Positions 8,711 through 17,577 of a stretch of 64,000 nt of DNA are shown one piece after another. The stretch lies in the NCBI RefSeq assembly GCF_023094165.1, contig NZ_JALMDK010000011.1, positions 124,001 to 188,000 of the forward strand, read 5' to 3'. Under the pieces are notes generated by a model that saw only the letters and a list, made by a program, of their open reading frames with translations, was not told where the DNA came from and did not search any database. Every line of letters begins with the position of its first letter. The first letter of the stretch is position 1. The stretch is from Crossiella sp. S99.2 (GTDB taxonomy: Bacteria > Actinomycetota > Actinomycetes > Mycobacteriales > Pseudonocardiaceae). The position numbers were made by a program, and so were the translations under genes.

Positions 8711-9427
8711 ATGGGATACGCAGCCACCGTGCACGAGCACCTCCAGCGAGTGGAGGAGGCCAACACCGAGGCCGTGGCGCAGGTCGTCGGCCTGCTCCTG
8801 GACGTCGTGCGCGCGGACGGCCTGATCCACACCGCCGGCGCCGGGCACTCCCTGGCCGCGGTGGCCGAGACCTTCTACCGCGCCGGCGGTCTGGCCTGCG
8901 TGCGCCCGATCTACCACCCGGAACTGCTGCCCATGCACGGCGCGCGGGCCAGCACGGTGGCCGAGCGCCGCTCCGGCCTGGCCGCGGAGACCCTGGGCGA
9001 GAAGCCGTTCGGCCCGGACGACCTGCTGATCGTCTTCTCCACCAGCGGCGTCAACCCGTACCCGGTGGAGCTGGCCAAGACCGCGGTCGCCGCCGGCCGC
9101 CCGGTGGTCGCGGTGACCTCCCGCGAGGCCAGCGCCGCCGCGCCCAGCCGCTCCGGCACCACCCTGGCCGCCGAGTCCACCGTGGTGCTGGACAACCTGG
9201 TCCGGGTCGGCGACGCCAGCTACCCCGCCGACTCCCCCGCCACCGCCCCGCTGTCCTCGCTGGCCAACGGCTTCCTGTGGAACCTGCTGCTGGTCGGCCT
9301 GCAGGACGCGGCCACCGCGGCCGGGATCCGGCTGCCATTGTGGCGCAGCGCCAACATGGTCGGCGGCGACGAGGCGAACAAGGACCTGATGGCCCGCTAC
9401 CTGCCCCTGGTGCCGGTGCTCGAATAG
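8711..9427 (+). CDS. SIS-domain sugar isomerase (UPF0309 family)
   Basis: 238 residues from ATG 8711, preceded by GGAGGAG. A single SIS phosphosugar-binding domain is visible: IHTAGAGHSLAAVAETFYRAGG near residue 40, then LLIVFSTSGVNPYPVELA with the Ser-rich phosphosugar loop, and VVAVTSREAS. The family is annotated as UPF0309 sugar isomerases and its exact substrate is not known to me. The DasR-like operator upstream and the divergent DeoR/MFS operon point to amino-sugar phosphate metabolism. A strong hairpin follows at 9486. Confidence 0.88.
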   Translation: MGYAATVHEHLQRVEEANTEAVAQVVGLLLDVVRADGLIHTAGAGHSLAAVAETFYRAGGLACVRPIYHPELLPMHGARASTVAERRSGLAAETLGEKPFGPDDLLIVFSTSGVNPYPVELAKTAVAAGRPVVAVTSREASAAAPSRSGTTLAAESTVVLDNLVRVGDASYPADSPATAPLSSLANGFLWNLLLVGLQDAATAAGIRLPLWRSANMVGGDEANKDLMARYLPLVPVLE

Positions 9428-9485
9428 CCCAGTGGCGGAGCGAAAGTAGAACTACCTATGGAGTACGCGCTCAAGTCCTGAATAG

Positions 9486-9526
9486 TGTCCCCGGGGCGGG
9501 CCGGTGGCAGTGCCCGCCCGGGGACA
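9486..9526. terminator. GC-rich hairpin after the SIS gene
   Basis: Arms TGTCCCCGGGGCGGGC and GCCCGCCCGGGGACA pair over 15 bp with one bulged G around a 10-base loop. It lies between the SIS gene stop and the next gene, without a T tract, like many actinobacterial terminators. It also immediately precedes the AGGGGGG ribosome site of the PBP gene, so it could affect that gene's translation. Confidence 0.6.
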
Positions 9527-9538
9527 GGGGGGCTTTAC

Positions 9539-11155
9539 GTGGTCAACAGGCGTGCGCGAAATTGGTTACTCACCGGCGGGGCGGTGGTCACGGCGGCCGC
9601 CGCGGTCGCCGGAGTGCTGGTGTTCTGGGGTCCGGAGGGGGAACAGGAGAAGCCGGGCTCGTCCACGCCGGGACGCGCGCCGGTGCTCGCCGCCGAGGCG
9701 GCCGGCGGTTTCCTCTCCGCCTTCGGCAACAACGACATCGGCAGCTCGGCCGGGCTCACCGACAACCGCGCCGCGGCCGAGCCGGTGCTCAAGGCGCTGC
9801 GCAACCCGGCCCAGGACACCCGGCCGGAGAAGGTCACCCTCAAGGTCAAGTCCAAACCGGCCCCCACGCCGGAACAGACCGAGTTGAGCGTGCCGTTCAC
9901 CGCACGCTGGGACTTCAGCGGCGGGCGGGCGTGGGAGTACGAACACGCACTGCCGCTGCGCAAAGAGAACGGCAACTGGGCGGTGCGCTGGGCCCCGGAG
10001 GTGCTGCACCCGCGGTTCGCCGCCGGCCGCACGCTGTCGATGACCACCGCCAACGCCGAGGGCGAACTGATCGGCGGCGACGGAAAACCCGTGGCGGGCA
10101 ACGATCTCTCGCCACAACTCCTGCCCACGGTGCGCCGCGCGCTGGAGGGCGATCTCCAGGGCGAACTGAGCTGGGCCCTGGTACTCAAGGAACCAGACGG
10201 CAAGGTGGCGGACACCCTCGCCGAACGCAAGGGCAAAGCCGCCACCAACGCCGCGATCACCCTGCTGCCCCAGGTGCAGGCCGCGGCCCAGGCCGCGGTG
10301 AACAGCCAGAAAACCAACCCCGCCATGATCGTGGCCATCCGCTCCACCGGCGAAATCCTGGCCATCGCACAGAACCCCGCCGCCGACGCCAAGGGCCTGC
10401 CCGCCCTGACCGGCCTGTACGAGCCCGGATCCACGTTCAAGGCGGTCACCGCCGCGGCCGTGCTTCAGGCCGGCAAAGCCGACCCCGGCACCGTGCTGCC
10501 CTGCCCCAAGGAAGACGTGATCAAGCAGCGCCGGGTCCGCAACGACGACAACTTCGACCTCGGCGAGGTCCCGCTGAGCACCGCCTTCGCCCAGTCCTGC
10601 AACACCACCTTCGCCCGCCTCGCCGCGGACCTGCCGACGAACACCCTCCCGGACGCCGCCCGCCAACTCGGCATCGGCGTGGACTTCGACGTCATGGGCA
10701 TCACCACCAACACCGGCAGCGTGCCCACCCCCGCCTCCCCCGCCGCCCAGGTCGAGGCGAGCTTCGGCCAGGGCCAGGTCCGCACCAGCCCCTTCGGCAT
10801 GGCCCTGGTCGCCGCCACCGTCGCGGCCGGCGGCCGCAGGCCGGTCCCAGTGCTGGTCCGCGGCCAGAAAACCACCGTCGAAGGCCCCGGTTCCGTACTG
10901 CCGAGCGGGGTCGCGACCCAGTTGCGCGGCCTGATGCGCGGCGTGGTCACCAGCGGCACCGCCAAGGCCCTCAACGGCCTCGGACCGGTCCACGGCAAAA
11001 CCGGCACCGCCCAGTTCGGCGACGGCACCCAGGCCCACGGCTGGTTCACCGGCTTCCGCAACAACATCGCCTTCGCCGTCCTGATCGACGGCGCGGGCAG
11101 CTCCAAACCCGCGGTAACCATGGCCGCCCACTTCCTCAAGTCCCACAACGCCTGA
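9539..11155 (+). CDS. Penicillin-binding protein, class B-like transpeptidase
   Basis: 538 residues from GTG 9539, with AGGGGGG seven bases upstream. A membrane anchor at residues ~7-30 (NWLLTGGAVVTAAAAVAGVL) is followed by an NTF2-like/MecA-N type domain and a dimerisation-like region. The C-terminal transpeptidase has the three active-site motifs in order: STFK in EPGSTFKAV (~297), SCN in AQSCNTTF (~353) and KTGT in VHGKTGTAQF (~487). It would cross-link peptidoglycan outside the membrane. The architecture resembles MecA/PBP2a-like and actinomycete PbpA-type enzymes. Beta-lactam affinity cannot be judged from this. Confidence 0.92.
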   Translation: MVNRRARNWLLTGGAVVTAAAAVAGVLVFWGPEGEQEKPGSSTPGRAPVLAAEAAGGFLSAFGNNDIGSSAGLTDNRAAAEPVLKALRNPAQDTRPEKVTLKVKSKPAPTPEQTELSVPFTARWDFSGGRAWEYEHALPLRKENGNWAVRWAPEVLHPRFAAGRTLSMTTANAEGELIGGDGKPVAGNDLSPQLLPTVRRALEGDLQGELSWALVLKEPDGKVADTLAERKGKAATNAAITLLPQVQAAAQAAVNSQKTNPAMIVAIRSTGEILAIAQNPAADAKGLPALTGLYEPGSTFKAVTAAAVLQAGKADPGTVLPCPKEDVIKQRRVRNDDNFDLGEVPLSTAFAQSCNTTFARLAADLPTNTLPDAARQLGIGVDFDVMGITTNTGSVPTPASPAAQVEASFGQGQVRTSPFGMALVAATVAAGGRRPVPVLVRGQKTTVEGPGSVLPSGVATQLRGLMRGVVTSGTAKALNGLGPVHGKTGTAQFGDGTQAHGWFTGFRNNIAFAVLIDGAGSSKPAVTMAAHFLKSHNA

Positions 11156-11176
11156 CCCACCCACCCAAGCCCACCA

Positions 11177-11233
11177 AGTTGGCCCAACTCGTACGCCCGG
11201 TTGGCACAAGTGGGCGTACGAGTTGGGCCAAGT
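11177..11233. repeat. 57-bp convergent-junction inverted repeat, copy 2
   Basis: Arms 11177-11197 and 11213-11233 match at 20 of 21 positions around a 15-bp centre, the most symmetric of the four copies. It lies 22 bp past the PBP stop and 14 bp before the end of the convergent ABC transporter gene. Confidence 0.88.
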
Positions 11234-11246
11234 GGTACGGGTCGGG

Positions 11247-13121
11247 TCAGCTGGCCTGGGGCAGGAGGGGGTCTTCGGCGAACTGGGTTCGGTACAGCTC
11301 CGCGTACCGCCCGTCCTTGACCAGCAGTTCGGTATGCGAGCCGCGTTCCAGGATCCGGCCGTCCTCGATCACCAGGATCACGTCGGCCGCGCGAATAGTG
11401 GACAGCCGGTGCGCGATGACCAGCGCGGTCCGGTTGGACAGCGCCTCACTCAGCGCCTCCTGCACCGCCGCCTCCGAACTGGAGTCCAGGTGCGCGGTGG
11501 CCTCATCGAGGATGACCACCCGAGGCTGGGCCAACAGCAACCGCGCGATGGTCAGCCGCTGCCGCTCCCCACCGGAGAGCCGGTAACCCCGCTCCCCCAC
11601 CACCGTGTCCAGCCCATCCGGCAGCGTGGCCACCAGATCGGCCAGCCGGGCCTGCCGCAACGCGGTCCAGACCTCCTCATCCGTGGCCGCCGGACGCCCG
11701 TAACGCAGGTTCGCGCCGATCGTGTCGTGGAAGAGATGCCCGTCCTGGGTCACCACACCCACGGTGTCCCGGATCGCGTCAAACGAAAGCTCCCGGACGT
11801 CCACATCGGACAGTCGAATGGACCCGGCGTCCACGTCGTAAAGCCTTGGCACCAAAGAGGCAATGGTCGACTTTCCCGCACCCGAGGACCCCACCAGCGC
11901 GATCAGCTGACCCGCCTCGGCCCGGAAACTGATGCCGTGCAACACCTCCTGACCGCCACGCTTATCCAGGGTCTCCACATCCTCAAGGGAGGCAAGGGAA
12001 ACCTGGCTCGGCGCGGGGTAACCGAAGCGCACGTCCTGGAACTCCACCGACACCCCGCCCGGCGGCACCGTCCGCGGCCGCTCCCGTTCGGTGATCGACG
12101 GCGCCAGGTCCAGCACCTCGAAGACCCGCTCGAAGGAAACCAGCGCACTCATCACATCCACTCGCGCGTTCGCCAGCGCGGTCAGCGGCGAGTACAGCCG
12201 GGTCAGCAGAAGAGCAAGGGAGACAACGGTTCCGGCCGCGAGCTGGCCCTGGATCGCCAGCCAGCCACCGAGTCCGTAGACCAGCGCGAGCGCCAGGCTG
12301 GACACCAGGGTCAGCGCGGTGACGAAAGACATCGTGGTCATCGCGTTGCGCACGCCGATATCGCGCACCCGCGCCGCCCGCGCGCCGAACTCCTCGGCCT
12401 CCTCCCGCGGCCGCCCGAACAACTTCACCAGGGTCGCCCCCGGCGCGGAGAAGCGTTCGGTCATCTGGTTGGTCATGCCCGCGTTGTGCCCGGCAGACTC
12501 GCGCTGCAGGTCGGCCATCCGCCGCCCGACCCGGCGGGCGGGCAGCACGAACACCGGCAGCAGCACCATCGCCAGCACGGTGACCTGCCAGGACAGCGTG
12601 AGCATCACGCCGAGCGCGAGGGCCAGCTGGATGACGTTGGTGAGCACCCCGGACACGGTGGAGGTGAACGCCCGCTGCGCGCCGACCACGTCGTTGTTGA
12701 GCCTGCTGACCAGCGCGCCGGTGCGGGTGCGGGCGAAGAAGGCCACCGGCAGCTCCTGGACGTGCTCGAACACCGCCCGCCGCAGGTCGTAGATCAGCCC
12801 TTCGCCGATCCGCGAGGACAGCCAGCGCTCCACCAGGCCGATCGCCGCGCCGAGCAGGGCGATGGCGGCGATGAGCAGCGCGATGCGGACGACCAGGCCC
12901 GAGTCCCCGCCGCCCACGATCGCGTTCACCACCTGCCCGGCCAGCACCGGGGTGCTGACCGCGAGCACCGCGGAGATGACGGTCAACCCGAGGAAGACCA
13001 GCAGCTTGCCGCGGTGCGGGCGCGCGAAGGAGAGCACCCGTCGCAGGGTGCCGCGCCGCACCTTCCTACTGGCGGTGTCCTGGCGCATCGCCCCACGCAT
13101 CAACATCCATGTGCCGTCCAC
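11247..13121 (-). CDS. ABC exporter, fused membrane and ATPase domains (MsbA/MDR-like)
   Basis: 624 residues from GTG 13121, preceded by AGGAGGGG; an ATG at 13106 lies too far from that site. The N-terminal half is a six-helix exporter domain. The C-terminal ATPase has Walker A GSSGAGKST, Q-loop VVTQDGHLF, signature LSGGERQR, Walker B VVILDEATAHLD and H-loop VIAHRLST. It works as a half-transporter dimer exporting lipids, peptides or drugs. A ~15-residue spacer before the Walker A (SQVSLASLEDVETLDKR) is longer than usual. Same strand as the enoyl-CoA hydratase upstream. Confidence 0.93.
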   Translation of the reverse strand: MDGTWMLMRGAMRQDTASRKVRRGTLRRVLSFARPHRGKLLVFLGLTVISAVLAVSTPVLAGQVVNAIVGGGDSGLVVRIALLIAAIALLGAAIGLVERWLSSRIGEGLIYDLRRAVFEHVQELPVAFFARTRTGALVSRLNNDVVGAQRAFTSTVSGVLTNVIQLALALGVMLTLSWQVTVLAMVLLPVFVLPARRVGRRMADLQRESAGHNAGMTNQMTERFSAPGATLVKLFGRPREEAEEFGARAARVRDIGVRNAMTTMSFVTALTLVSSLALALVYGLGGWLAIQGQLAAGTVVSLALLLTRLYSPLTALANARVDVMSALVSFERVFEVLDLAPSITERERPRTVPPGGVSVEFQDVRFGYPAPSQVSLASLEDVETLDKRGGQEVLHGISFRAEAGQLIALVGSSGAGKSTIASLVPRLYDVDAGSIRLSDVDVRELSFDAIRDTVGVVTQDGHLFHDTIGANLRYGRPAATDEEVWTALRQARLADLVATLPDGLDTVVGERGYRLSGGERQRLTIARLLLAQPRVVILDEATAHLDSSSEAAVQEALSEALSNRTALVIAHRLSTIRAADVILVIEDGRILERGSHTELLVKDGRYAELYRTQFAEDPLLPQAS

Positions 13122-13213
13122 GGCCCCTCCTAGTGCAGGTTCGACCAGCACAACACCGAGGAGTCGTGAACTATTCCATGGTGAAACTATTCAGCTGTGG
13201 GACCGGTCAGGCT

Positions 13214-14032
13214 TCAGGAGCCCGCTGGGTTCATCAGCGCCCGCAGCTCGGCCAGCCTGCGGAGCTGCGCCGATCGCTCGGCCTCGGTCTGCTCGGACAA
13301 CGACGGGCTGCCCGCCGCCTTGGCCAGCAGGGCGAGGGTCTCCCGGCTCGCCCCCGGCATGGGCGCGAGCAGGCGGGCGACCAGGTTCGTCACCGCGGCG
13401 TCCAGCGCGTCCGCCGGCACGACCTCGTTGACCAGCCCGATCCGCAGGGCCTCCTCGGCGCCGACCCGCCGGCCGGTCAGGCAGATCTCCACGGCTCGCG
13501 CGTATCCGACACACTGCGTGAGCGGGAGGGTGCCGCCGAGGTCGGGAACCAGTCCAAGACTGGTCTCGGCCATCGCGAACTGGGCGTCCTCGGCCACGAT
13601 CCGGAGATCGCAGGCCAGGGCGAGCTGGAAACCCGCGCCGATCGCGTGCCCATGCACCGCCGCCACGGTGATGAAGTTCGACTCACGCAGCCAGGTGAAG
13701 CCCTGCTGGAACCCGGCGATCACGGCGTGGGAGTCCTCGGACGAACCCGAGACGAGGGACACCAGACCTGGCTGCCCGTCAAAACCCTCCGCGGTGAACA
13801 ACCGCCGGTCGAGGCCAGCGGAGAAGGCGCGGCCGACCCCGCGCACAACCACAACCCTGACCTCGTCCGGCAGCGCCGAGCCGATCTCGCGCAGGGCCAC
13901 CCAGGTCGCGGGCGTCTGCGCGTTGAGCACCTCGGGCCGGTTCAGCGTGACCGTGGCAAGCGGACCGTCCACGGAAAGCTGGACACCCCCGCGCTCCAGC
14001 AGGCCAGCGTCGATCTTCGAATCATCTGGCAT
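13214..14032 (-). CDS. Enoyl-CoA hydratase/isomerase family protein
   Basis: 272 residues with the crotonase fold. The CoA-binding oxyanion motifs are GRAFSAGLD (~70) and the AVHGHAIGAGFQLALACD helix start (~125). ETSLGLVPDLGGTLPL holds the position used for a catalytic acidic residue, here Asp rather than the usual Glu. The likely role is hydration or isomerisation of an enoyl-CoA in fatty-acid or amino-acid breakdown. It lies in a same-strand run ABC-F, small HTH protein, enoyl-CoA hydratase, an order also seen in M. tuberculosis (Rv1473, Rv1473A, echA12). Confidence 0.9.
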   Translation of the reverse strand: MPDDSKIDAGLLERGGVQLSVDGPLATVTLNRPEVLNAQTPATWVALREIGSALPDEVRVVVVRGVGRAFSAGLDRRLFTAEGFDGQPGLVSLVSGSSEDSHAVIAGFQQGFTWLRESNFITVAAVHGHAIGAGFQLALACDLRIVAEDAQFAMAETSLGLVPDLGGTLPLTQCVGYARAVEICLTGRRVGAEEALRIGLVNEVVPADALDAAVTNLVARLLAPMPGASRETLALLAKAAGSPSLSEQTEAERSAQLRRLAELRALMNPAGS

Positions 14033-14101
14033 GGGGAACTCGTCGGCTCCTGGATTCTGTTGTGTGGTGGGAAAAATTCGCAGTCGTCGGTTGACCCGAC
14101 G

Positions 14102-14314
14102 TCACTTCTTCTTGGTACGCGTGGCGCCGCCCCGGCCCCGCAGTGTCACACCGGACTCGCTCAACACACGGTGCACGAAGCCGTACGAGCGACCGGTGGA
14201 CTCGGCCAGGGACCGAATGCTCGCGCCCTTCTCGTACTTCTTCTTCAGGTCAGAGGCAAGCTTGTCCCGAGCCGCGCCGGTGATCCGGGCGCCCTTCTTC
14301 AGGTCAGTCGCCAC
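14102..14314 (-). CDS. Small helix-turn-helix DNA-binding protein, Gbn-like
   Basis: 70 residues from GTG 14314 (VATDLKKGARIT), with GGAAGG upstream. The protein is very basic. It contains LKKKYEKGASIRSLAESTGRSYGFVHRVL, a compact helix-turn-helix, and ends GGATRTKKK. It closely resembles the conserved actinobacterial family that includes the Streptomyces nucleoid-associated protein Gbn (SCO1839), which binds GATC-containing sites. The upstream interval holds five GATC sites in 141 bp. Probably a nucleoid-associated or global regulator. Confidence 0.88.
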   Translation of the reverse strand: MATDLKKGARITGAARDKLASDLKKKYEKGASIRSLAESTGRSYGFVHRVLSESGVTLRGRGGATRTKKK

Positions 14315-14497
14315 CTTGTCCCGCCTTCCGTCCGAGCAGGTGGGTCGATCTACGACCCCTTGGGGGCAATGATCGAACAGGAAGGCAGTAAATGCTAGGC
14401 GATCATGGAAAAACGTCGCCAAATGGTACCTGCTTCACCGATAGTTGATCGACGAAGCACGCTAAGTGTAGTCAGCACCGCCCGATCGGCGGTCGCG

Positions 14498-16129
14498 CTA
14501 GGCGAGTTGCACCAGCTCGAGGTAGTCAGCGGACCAGTGATCTTCGGTACCATCGGGCAGCAAGATCACCCGTTCCGGCTCCAAAGCCTCCACCGCTCCG
14601 GGATCGTGGGTCACCAGCACCACCGCGCCGGCGAAACTACGCAGCGCGTCCAGGACCTGCTCACGACTGGCCGGGTCCAGGTTGTTGGTCGGCTCGTCCA
14701 GCAGCAGCACGTTGGCCGCGCTGGAGACCAGACCCGCGAGCGCGAGCCGGGTCTTCTCGCCACCGGAGAGCGTGCCGGCGGGCTGGTCGAGCTGCTCGCC
14801 GCTGAACATGAAGGAGCCGAGCAGGGTGCGCAACTGCTGCTCCGGGGTGTCCGGGGCGGCGTGCCGGATGTTCTCCCACACGCTCGCGCCGTGATCCAGG
14901 GTCTCGTGCTCCTGCGCGTAGTAGCCAAGCCGAAGCCCGTGACCTGGGACGATACGTCCGGAGTCGCTCTTCTCCTGGTCGCCCAGCAGCTTGAGCAGGG
15001 TGGTCTTGCCTGCGCCGTTGAGGCCGAGCACGACCACCTTGGAACCGCGGTCGATGGCCAGGTCCACGCCCGCGAAGATCTCCAGAGAACCGTAGGACTT
15101 GGACAGGTTCTCCGCGGTCAGCGGGGTCTTGCCGCAGGGCGCGGGCTCGGGGAAGCGGATCCGGGCGACCTTGTCGGAGACCCGTTCCTCGTCCAGTCCG
15201 GCCAGCAGCCGCTGGGCCCGCTTGGCCATGTTCTGCGCGGCGACCGCCTTGGTGGCCTTGGCCCGCATCTTGTCGGCCTGGGCCATCAACGTGGAGGCCT
15301 TCTTCTCCGCGTTGGCGCGTTCCCGGCGGCGGCGCTTCTCGTCGGTGGCGCGCGCGTCCAGGTACCGCTTCCAGTCCATGTTGTAGATGTCGACCTCGGC
15401 GCGGGTGGCGTCGAGGAACCACACCCGGTTCACCACGTCGGCGAGCAGGTCGACATCGTGGCTGATCACCACGAGTCCGCCGTCATGCGCCTTGAGGAAG
15501 GAGCGCAGCCAGGTGATGGAGTCGGCGTCGAGGTGGTTGGTCGGCTCGTCCAGCAGCAGGATGGTGGCCGACTTGGCGCCGCCGCCCCCGCCGTCGGAGG
15601 CCGCGAACAGGATCCGGGCCAGCTCGACCCGGCGGCGCTGACCACCGGACAGGGTCTGCAGCGCCTGCTCCATGACGCGCAGCGGCAGGCCGAGGTTGGC
15701 GCAGATCCGGGAGGCGTCGCTCTCCGCGGCGTAACCGCCGAGGGCGGAGAAGCGCTCTTCAAGGCGGCCGTAGCGGCGGACGGCGCGCTCGCGCGCGTTC
15801 TCGTCCACCAGTTCGGCCATCTCGTTCTGCGCCTTCTCCAGGTCGCGGGCCAGCTGGTCCAGGTTGCGGGCGGAGAGCACCCGGTCCTTGACCGTGACCG
15901 ACAGGTCGCCTTCACGGGGGTCCTGCGGCAGGTAGCCCAGTTCCTCGGCGAGCTTGATCTCGCCGGCGTGCGGCTCGCTCTCACCGGCGAGCACCCGCAG
16001 GGTGGTGGTCTTGCCCGCGCCGTTGCGGCCGACCAGGCCGATCCGGTCGCCCGGCTGGATGCGGAGGTTGGCGTCGGCGACGAGGATGCGCGACCCAGCG
16101 CGCAGTTCCAGCCCGTTGGCTGAGATCAA
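14498..16129 (-). CDS. ABC-F family ATP-binding protein
   Basis: 543 residues from TTG 16129 (MISANGLELRAGSRIL when initiated), with GGAG six bases upstream; an ATG at 16192 would add 21 atypical residues. It has two ABC ATPase domains and no membrane segments: Walker A GRNGAGKTT and GLNGAGKTT, signatures LSGGQRRR and LSGGEKTR, Walker B LLLDEPTNHLD and LLLDEPTNNLD. The basic linker between domains (RRRRERANAEKKASTLMAQ) is the ABC-F P-site tRNA-interaction motif region. Such proteins act on ribosomes in translation or antibiotic protection, not in transport. Confidence 0.93.
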   Translation of the reverse strand: MISANGLELRAGSRILVADANLRIQPGDRIGLVGRNGAGKTTTLRVLAGESEPHAGEIKLAEELGYLPQDPREGDLSVTVKDRVLSARNLDQLARDLEKAQNEMAELVDENARERAVRRYGRLEERFSALGGYAAESDASRICANLGLPLRVMEQALQTLSGGQRRRVELARILFAASDGGGGGAKSATILLLDEPTNHLDADSITWLRSFLKAHDGGLVVISHDVDLLADVVNRVWFLDATRAEVDIYNMDWKRYLDARATDEKRRRRERANAEKKASTLMAQADKMRAKATKAVAAQNMAKRAQRLLAGLDEERVSDKVARIRFPEPAPCGKTPLTAENLSKSYGSLEIFAGVDLAIDRGSKVVVLGLNGAGKTTLLKLLGDQEKSDSGRIVPGHGLRLGYYAQEHETLDHGASVWENIRHAAPDTPEQQLRTLLGSFMFSGEQLDQPAGTLSGGEKTRLALAGLVSSAANVLLLDEPTNNLDPASREQVLDALRSFAGAVVLVTHDPGAVEALEPERVILLPDGTEDHWSADYLELVQLA

Positions 16130-16345
16130 GGGAAGCTCCAAGGATTTTTGTGGTCGGCCAGGCCTAGCGGTCATCGGCCCGCCGGTTGTCACCGGCGAGC
16201 TGTCGAGCGGCCTACAGCGTCAGAACCACGCCACCATCATACCCGGCGCACGCACACGATTTACCGTGCGCCCGCGCACACCTGTGCCGGACACCCCCGA
16301 TCCGGCTCTCGTACTCGCCGGTAAGTTGACCTAGAGTCTGGGAAC

Positions 16346-17140
16346 ATGAGCCAGCCGAACACCCCCGCCCGCACGGACTTCACCGGTAAGACAGCCCTGG
16401 TCACCGGGGCCAGCCGGGGCATCGGCCTCGGTATCGCCGAGGAGCTGCTCGGCCGGGGCGCGAACGTGGTGATCACCTCCCGCAAGGCCGAGCAGGTCGA
16501 GGCCGCCGTACGGCACCTGGCGGGCACGGTGGAGGACGGCGACAAGCGGGTGCTGGGCCTGCCCGGCAACACCGGCGTGGACGTGGACCGGGAGGGCGCG
16601 GTGGACGGCACCCTGGCCCGCTTCGGCTCGCTGGACGTGCTGGTCAACAACACCGGCATCAACCCGGTCTTCGGCTTCCTGATGGACGCCGATCTGAACG
16701 CGGTGAAGAAGATCTTCGACACCAACGTGGTGGCCACCCTGGGCTTCATCCAGCTGGCCTGGCACCGCTGGATGGGCGAGCACGGCGGCACCGTGGTCAA
16801 CATCGCCTCGGTCGGCGGCATCCGCTCCACCGGCGCGATCGCCGCCTACGGCGCCTCCAAGGCCGCGCTGATCCGGCTGACCGAGGAGCTGGCCTGGCAG
16901 CTGGGCCCGAAGGTGCGGGTCAACGCGGTGGCCCCGGCGGTGGTCAAGACCAAGTTCGCCGAGCAGATCTACACCGGCCGCGAGGACGACATCACCAGCG
17001 CGTACCCGATGAAGCGGCTGGGCACCCCGGAGGACGTGGCCCGCCTGGTGGCGTTCCTGGCCTCGGCCGAGGCGGACTGGATCACCGGCGAGACCGTGCG
17101 CGTGGACGGTGGCCTGCTCGCCACCGGGACGCTGGGCTGA
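16346..17140 (+). CDS. SDR-family oxidoreductase (FabG-like)
   Basis: 264 residues. Classical short-chain dehydrogenase: TGASRGIG cofactor loop (~19), NNTG (~102), catalytic Ser in NIASVGG (~153) and YGASK with Tyr and Lys (~170). The C-terminus TGETVRVDGG is typical of FabG-like enzymes. NADP(H) preference is suggested by Arg at the end of strand 2 (ITSRKAEQ). The NTG replacing NAG is a common variant. It is followed four bases later by a GntR-type regulator on the same strand. Substrate unknown. Confidence 0.9.
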   Translation: MSQPNTPARTDFTGKTALVTGASRGIGLGIAEELLGRGANVVITSRKAEQVEAAVRHLAGTVEDGDKRVLGLPGNTGVDVDREGAVDGTLARFGSLDVLVNNTGINPVFGFLMDADLNAVKKIFDTNVVATLGFIQLAWHRWMGEHGGTVVNIASVGGIRSTGAIAAYGASKAALIRLTEELAWQLGPKVRVNAVAPAVVKTKFAEQIYTGREDDITSAYPMKRLGTPEDVARLVAFLASAEADWITGETVRVDGGLLATGTLG

Positions 17141-17143
17141 GTC

Positions 17144-17506
17144 GTGCTGCGGGTCGACCCGGACAGCCAGGTCCCGCCCTGGCGCCAACTGCACGACCAG
17201 GTCCGCACCGCGATCGCGGCGGGCACCCTGGCGCCCGGCATGGCCTTGCCCACGGTCCGCGGCCTGGCCGCTGACCTTGGCATCGCCGCGGGCACGGTGG
17301 CCAGGGCGTACAAGGAGCTGGAGGCGGCCGGGGTGGTGCGCACCGCGGGCCGCAAGGGCACCGTGGTGGCCGACCAGCCCCCCGCCTTCGCCCCTGATGA
17401 GTTGCCTGCCCTGGCCGAGGAGTTCGTGCGGCAGGCCAGGTTGCTGGGCGCGGACCGGGTGGCGGTGTTCAACGCGGTCAACAACGCCTGGCCGGTGGAC
17501 GGCTGA
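17144..17506 (+). CDS. GntR-family regulator, YtrA-like short form
   Basis: 120 residues from GTG 17144, three bases after the SDR stop. The N-terminal winged helix is clear (PPWRQLHDQVRTAIAAG, LPTVRGLAADLGIAAGTVARAY). Only a short helical C-terminal dimerisation region follows, as in the YtrA subfamily. Such regulators usually control adjacent transport or stress genes. It may regulate the SDR operon itself. It ends 52 bp before a convergent hydrolase gene, with two dyads in between. Confidence 0.9.
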   Translation: MLRVDPDSQVPPWRQLHDQVRTAIAAGTLAPGMALPTVRGLAADLGIAAGTVARAYKELEAAGVVRTAGRKGTVVADQPPAFAPDELPALAEEFVRQARLLGADRVAVFNAVNNAWPVDG

Positions 17507-17515
17507 CCGCTCGTT

Positions 17516-17539
17516 CGTCTACCGACCGGTCGGTAGACG
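17516..17539. promoter_or_regulatory. Perfect 24-bp palindrome in a convergent gap
   Basis: CGTCTACCGACC followed by its exact complement-inverse GGTCGGTAGACG. The core TACCGACCGGTCGGTA looks like a TetR-type operator, but it sits between two gene 3' ends, where a terminator would be expected. Role unresolved. Confidence 0.6.
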
Positions 17540-17550
17540 GTTGATAAGCG

Positions 17551-17577
17551 CGCTTTCTTCATTGACTGAAGAAAGCG
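17551..17577. terminator. Hairpin at the 3' end of the hydrolase gene
   Basis: CGCTTTCTTCA, five-base loop, TGAAGAAAGCG: a perfect 11-bp stem that includes the hydrolase stop codon region (17559-17561). It lies beside the 24-bp palindrome. Confidence 0.6.
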
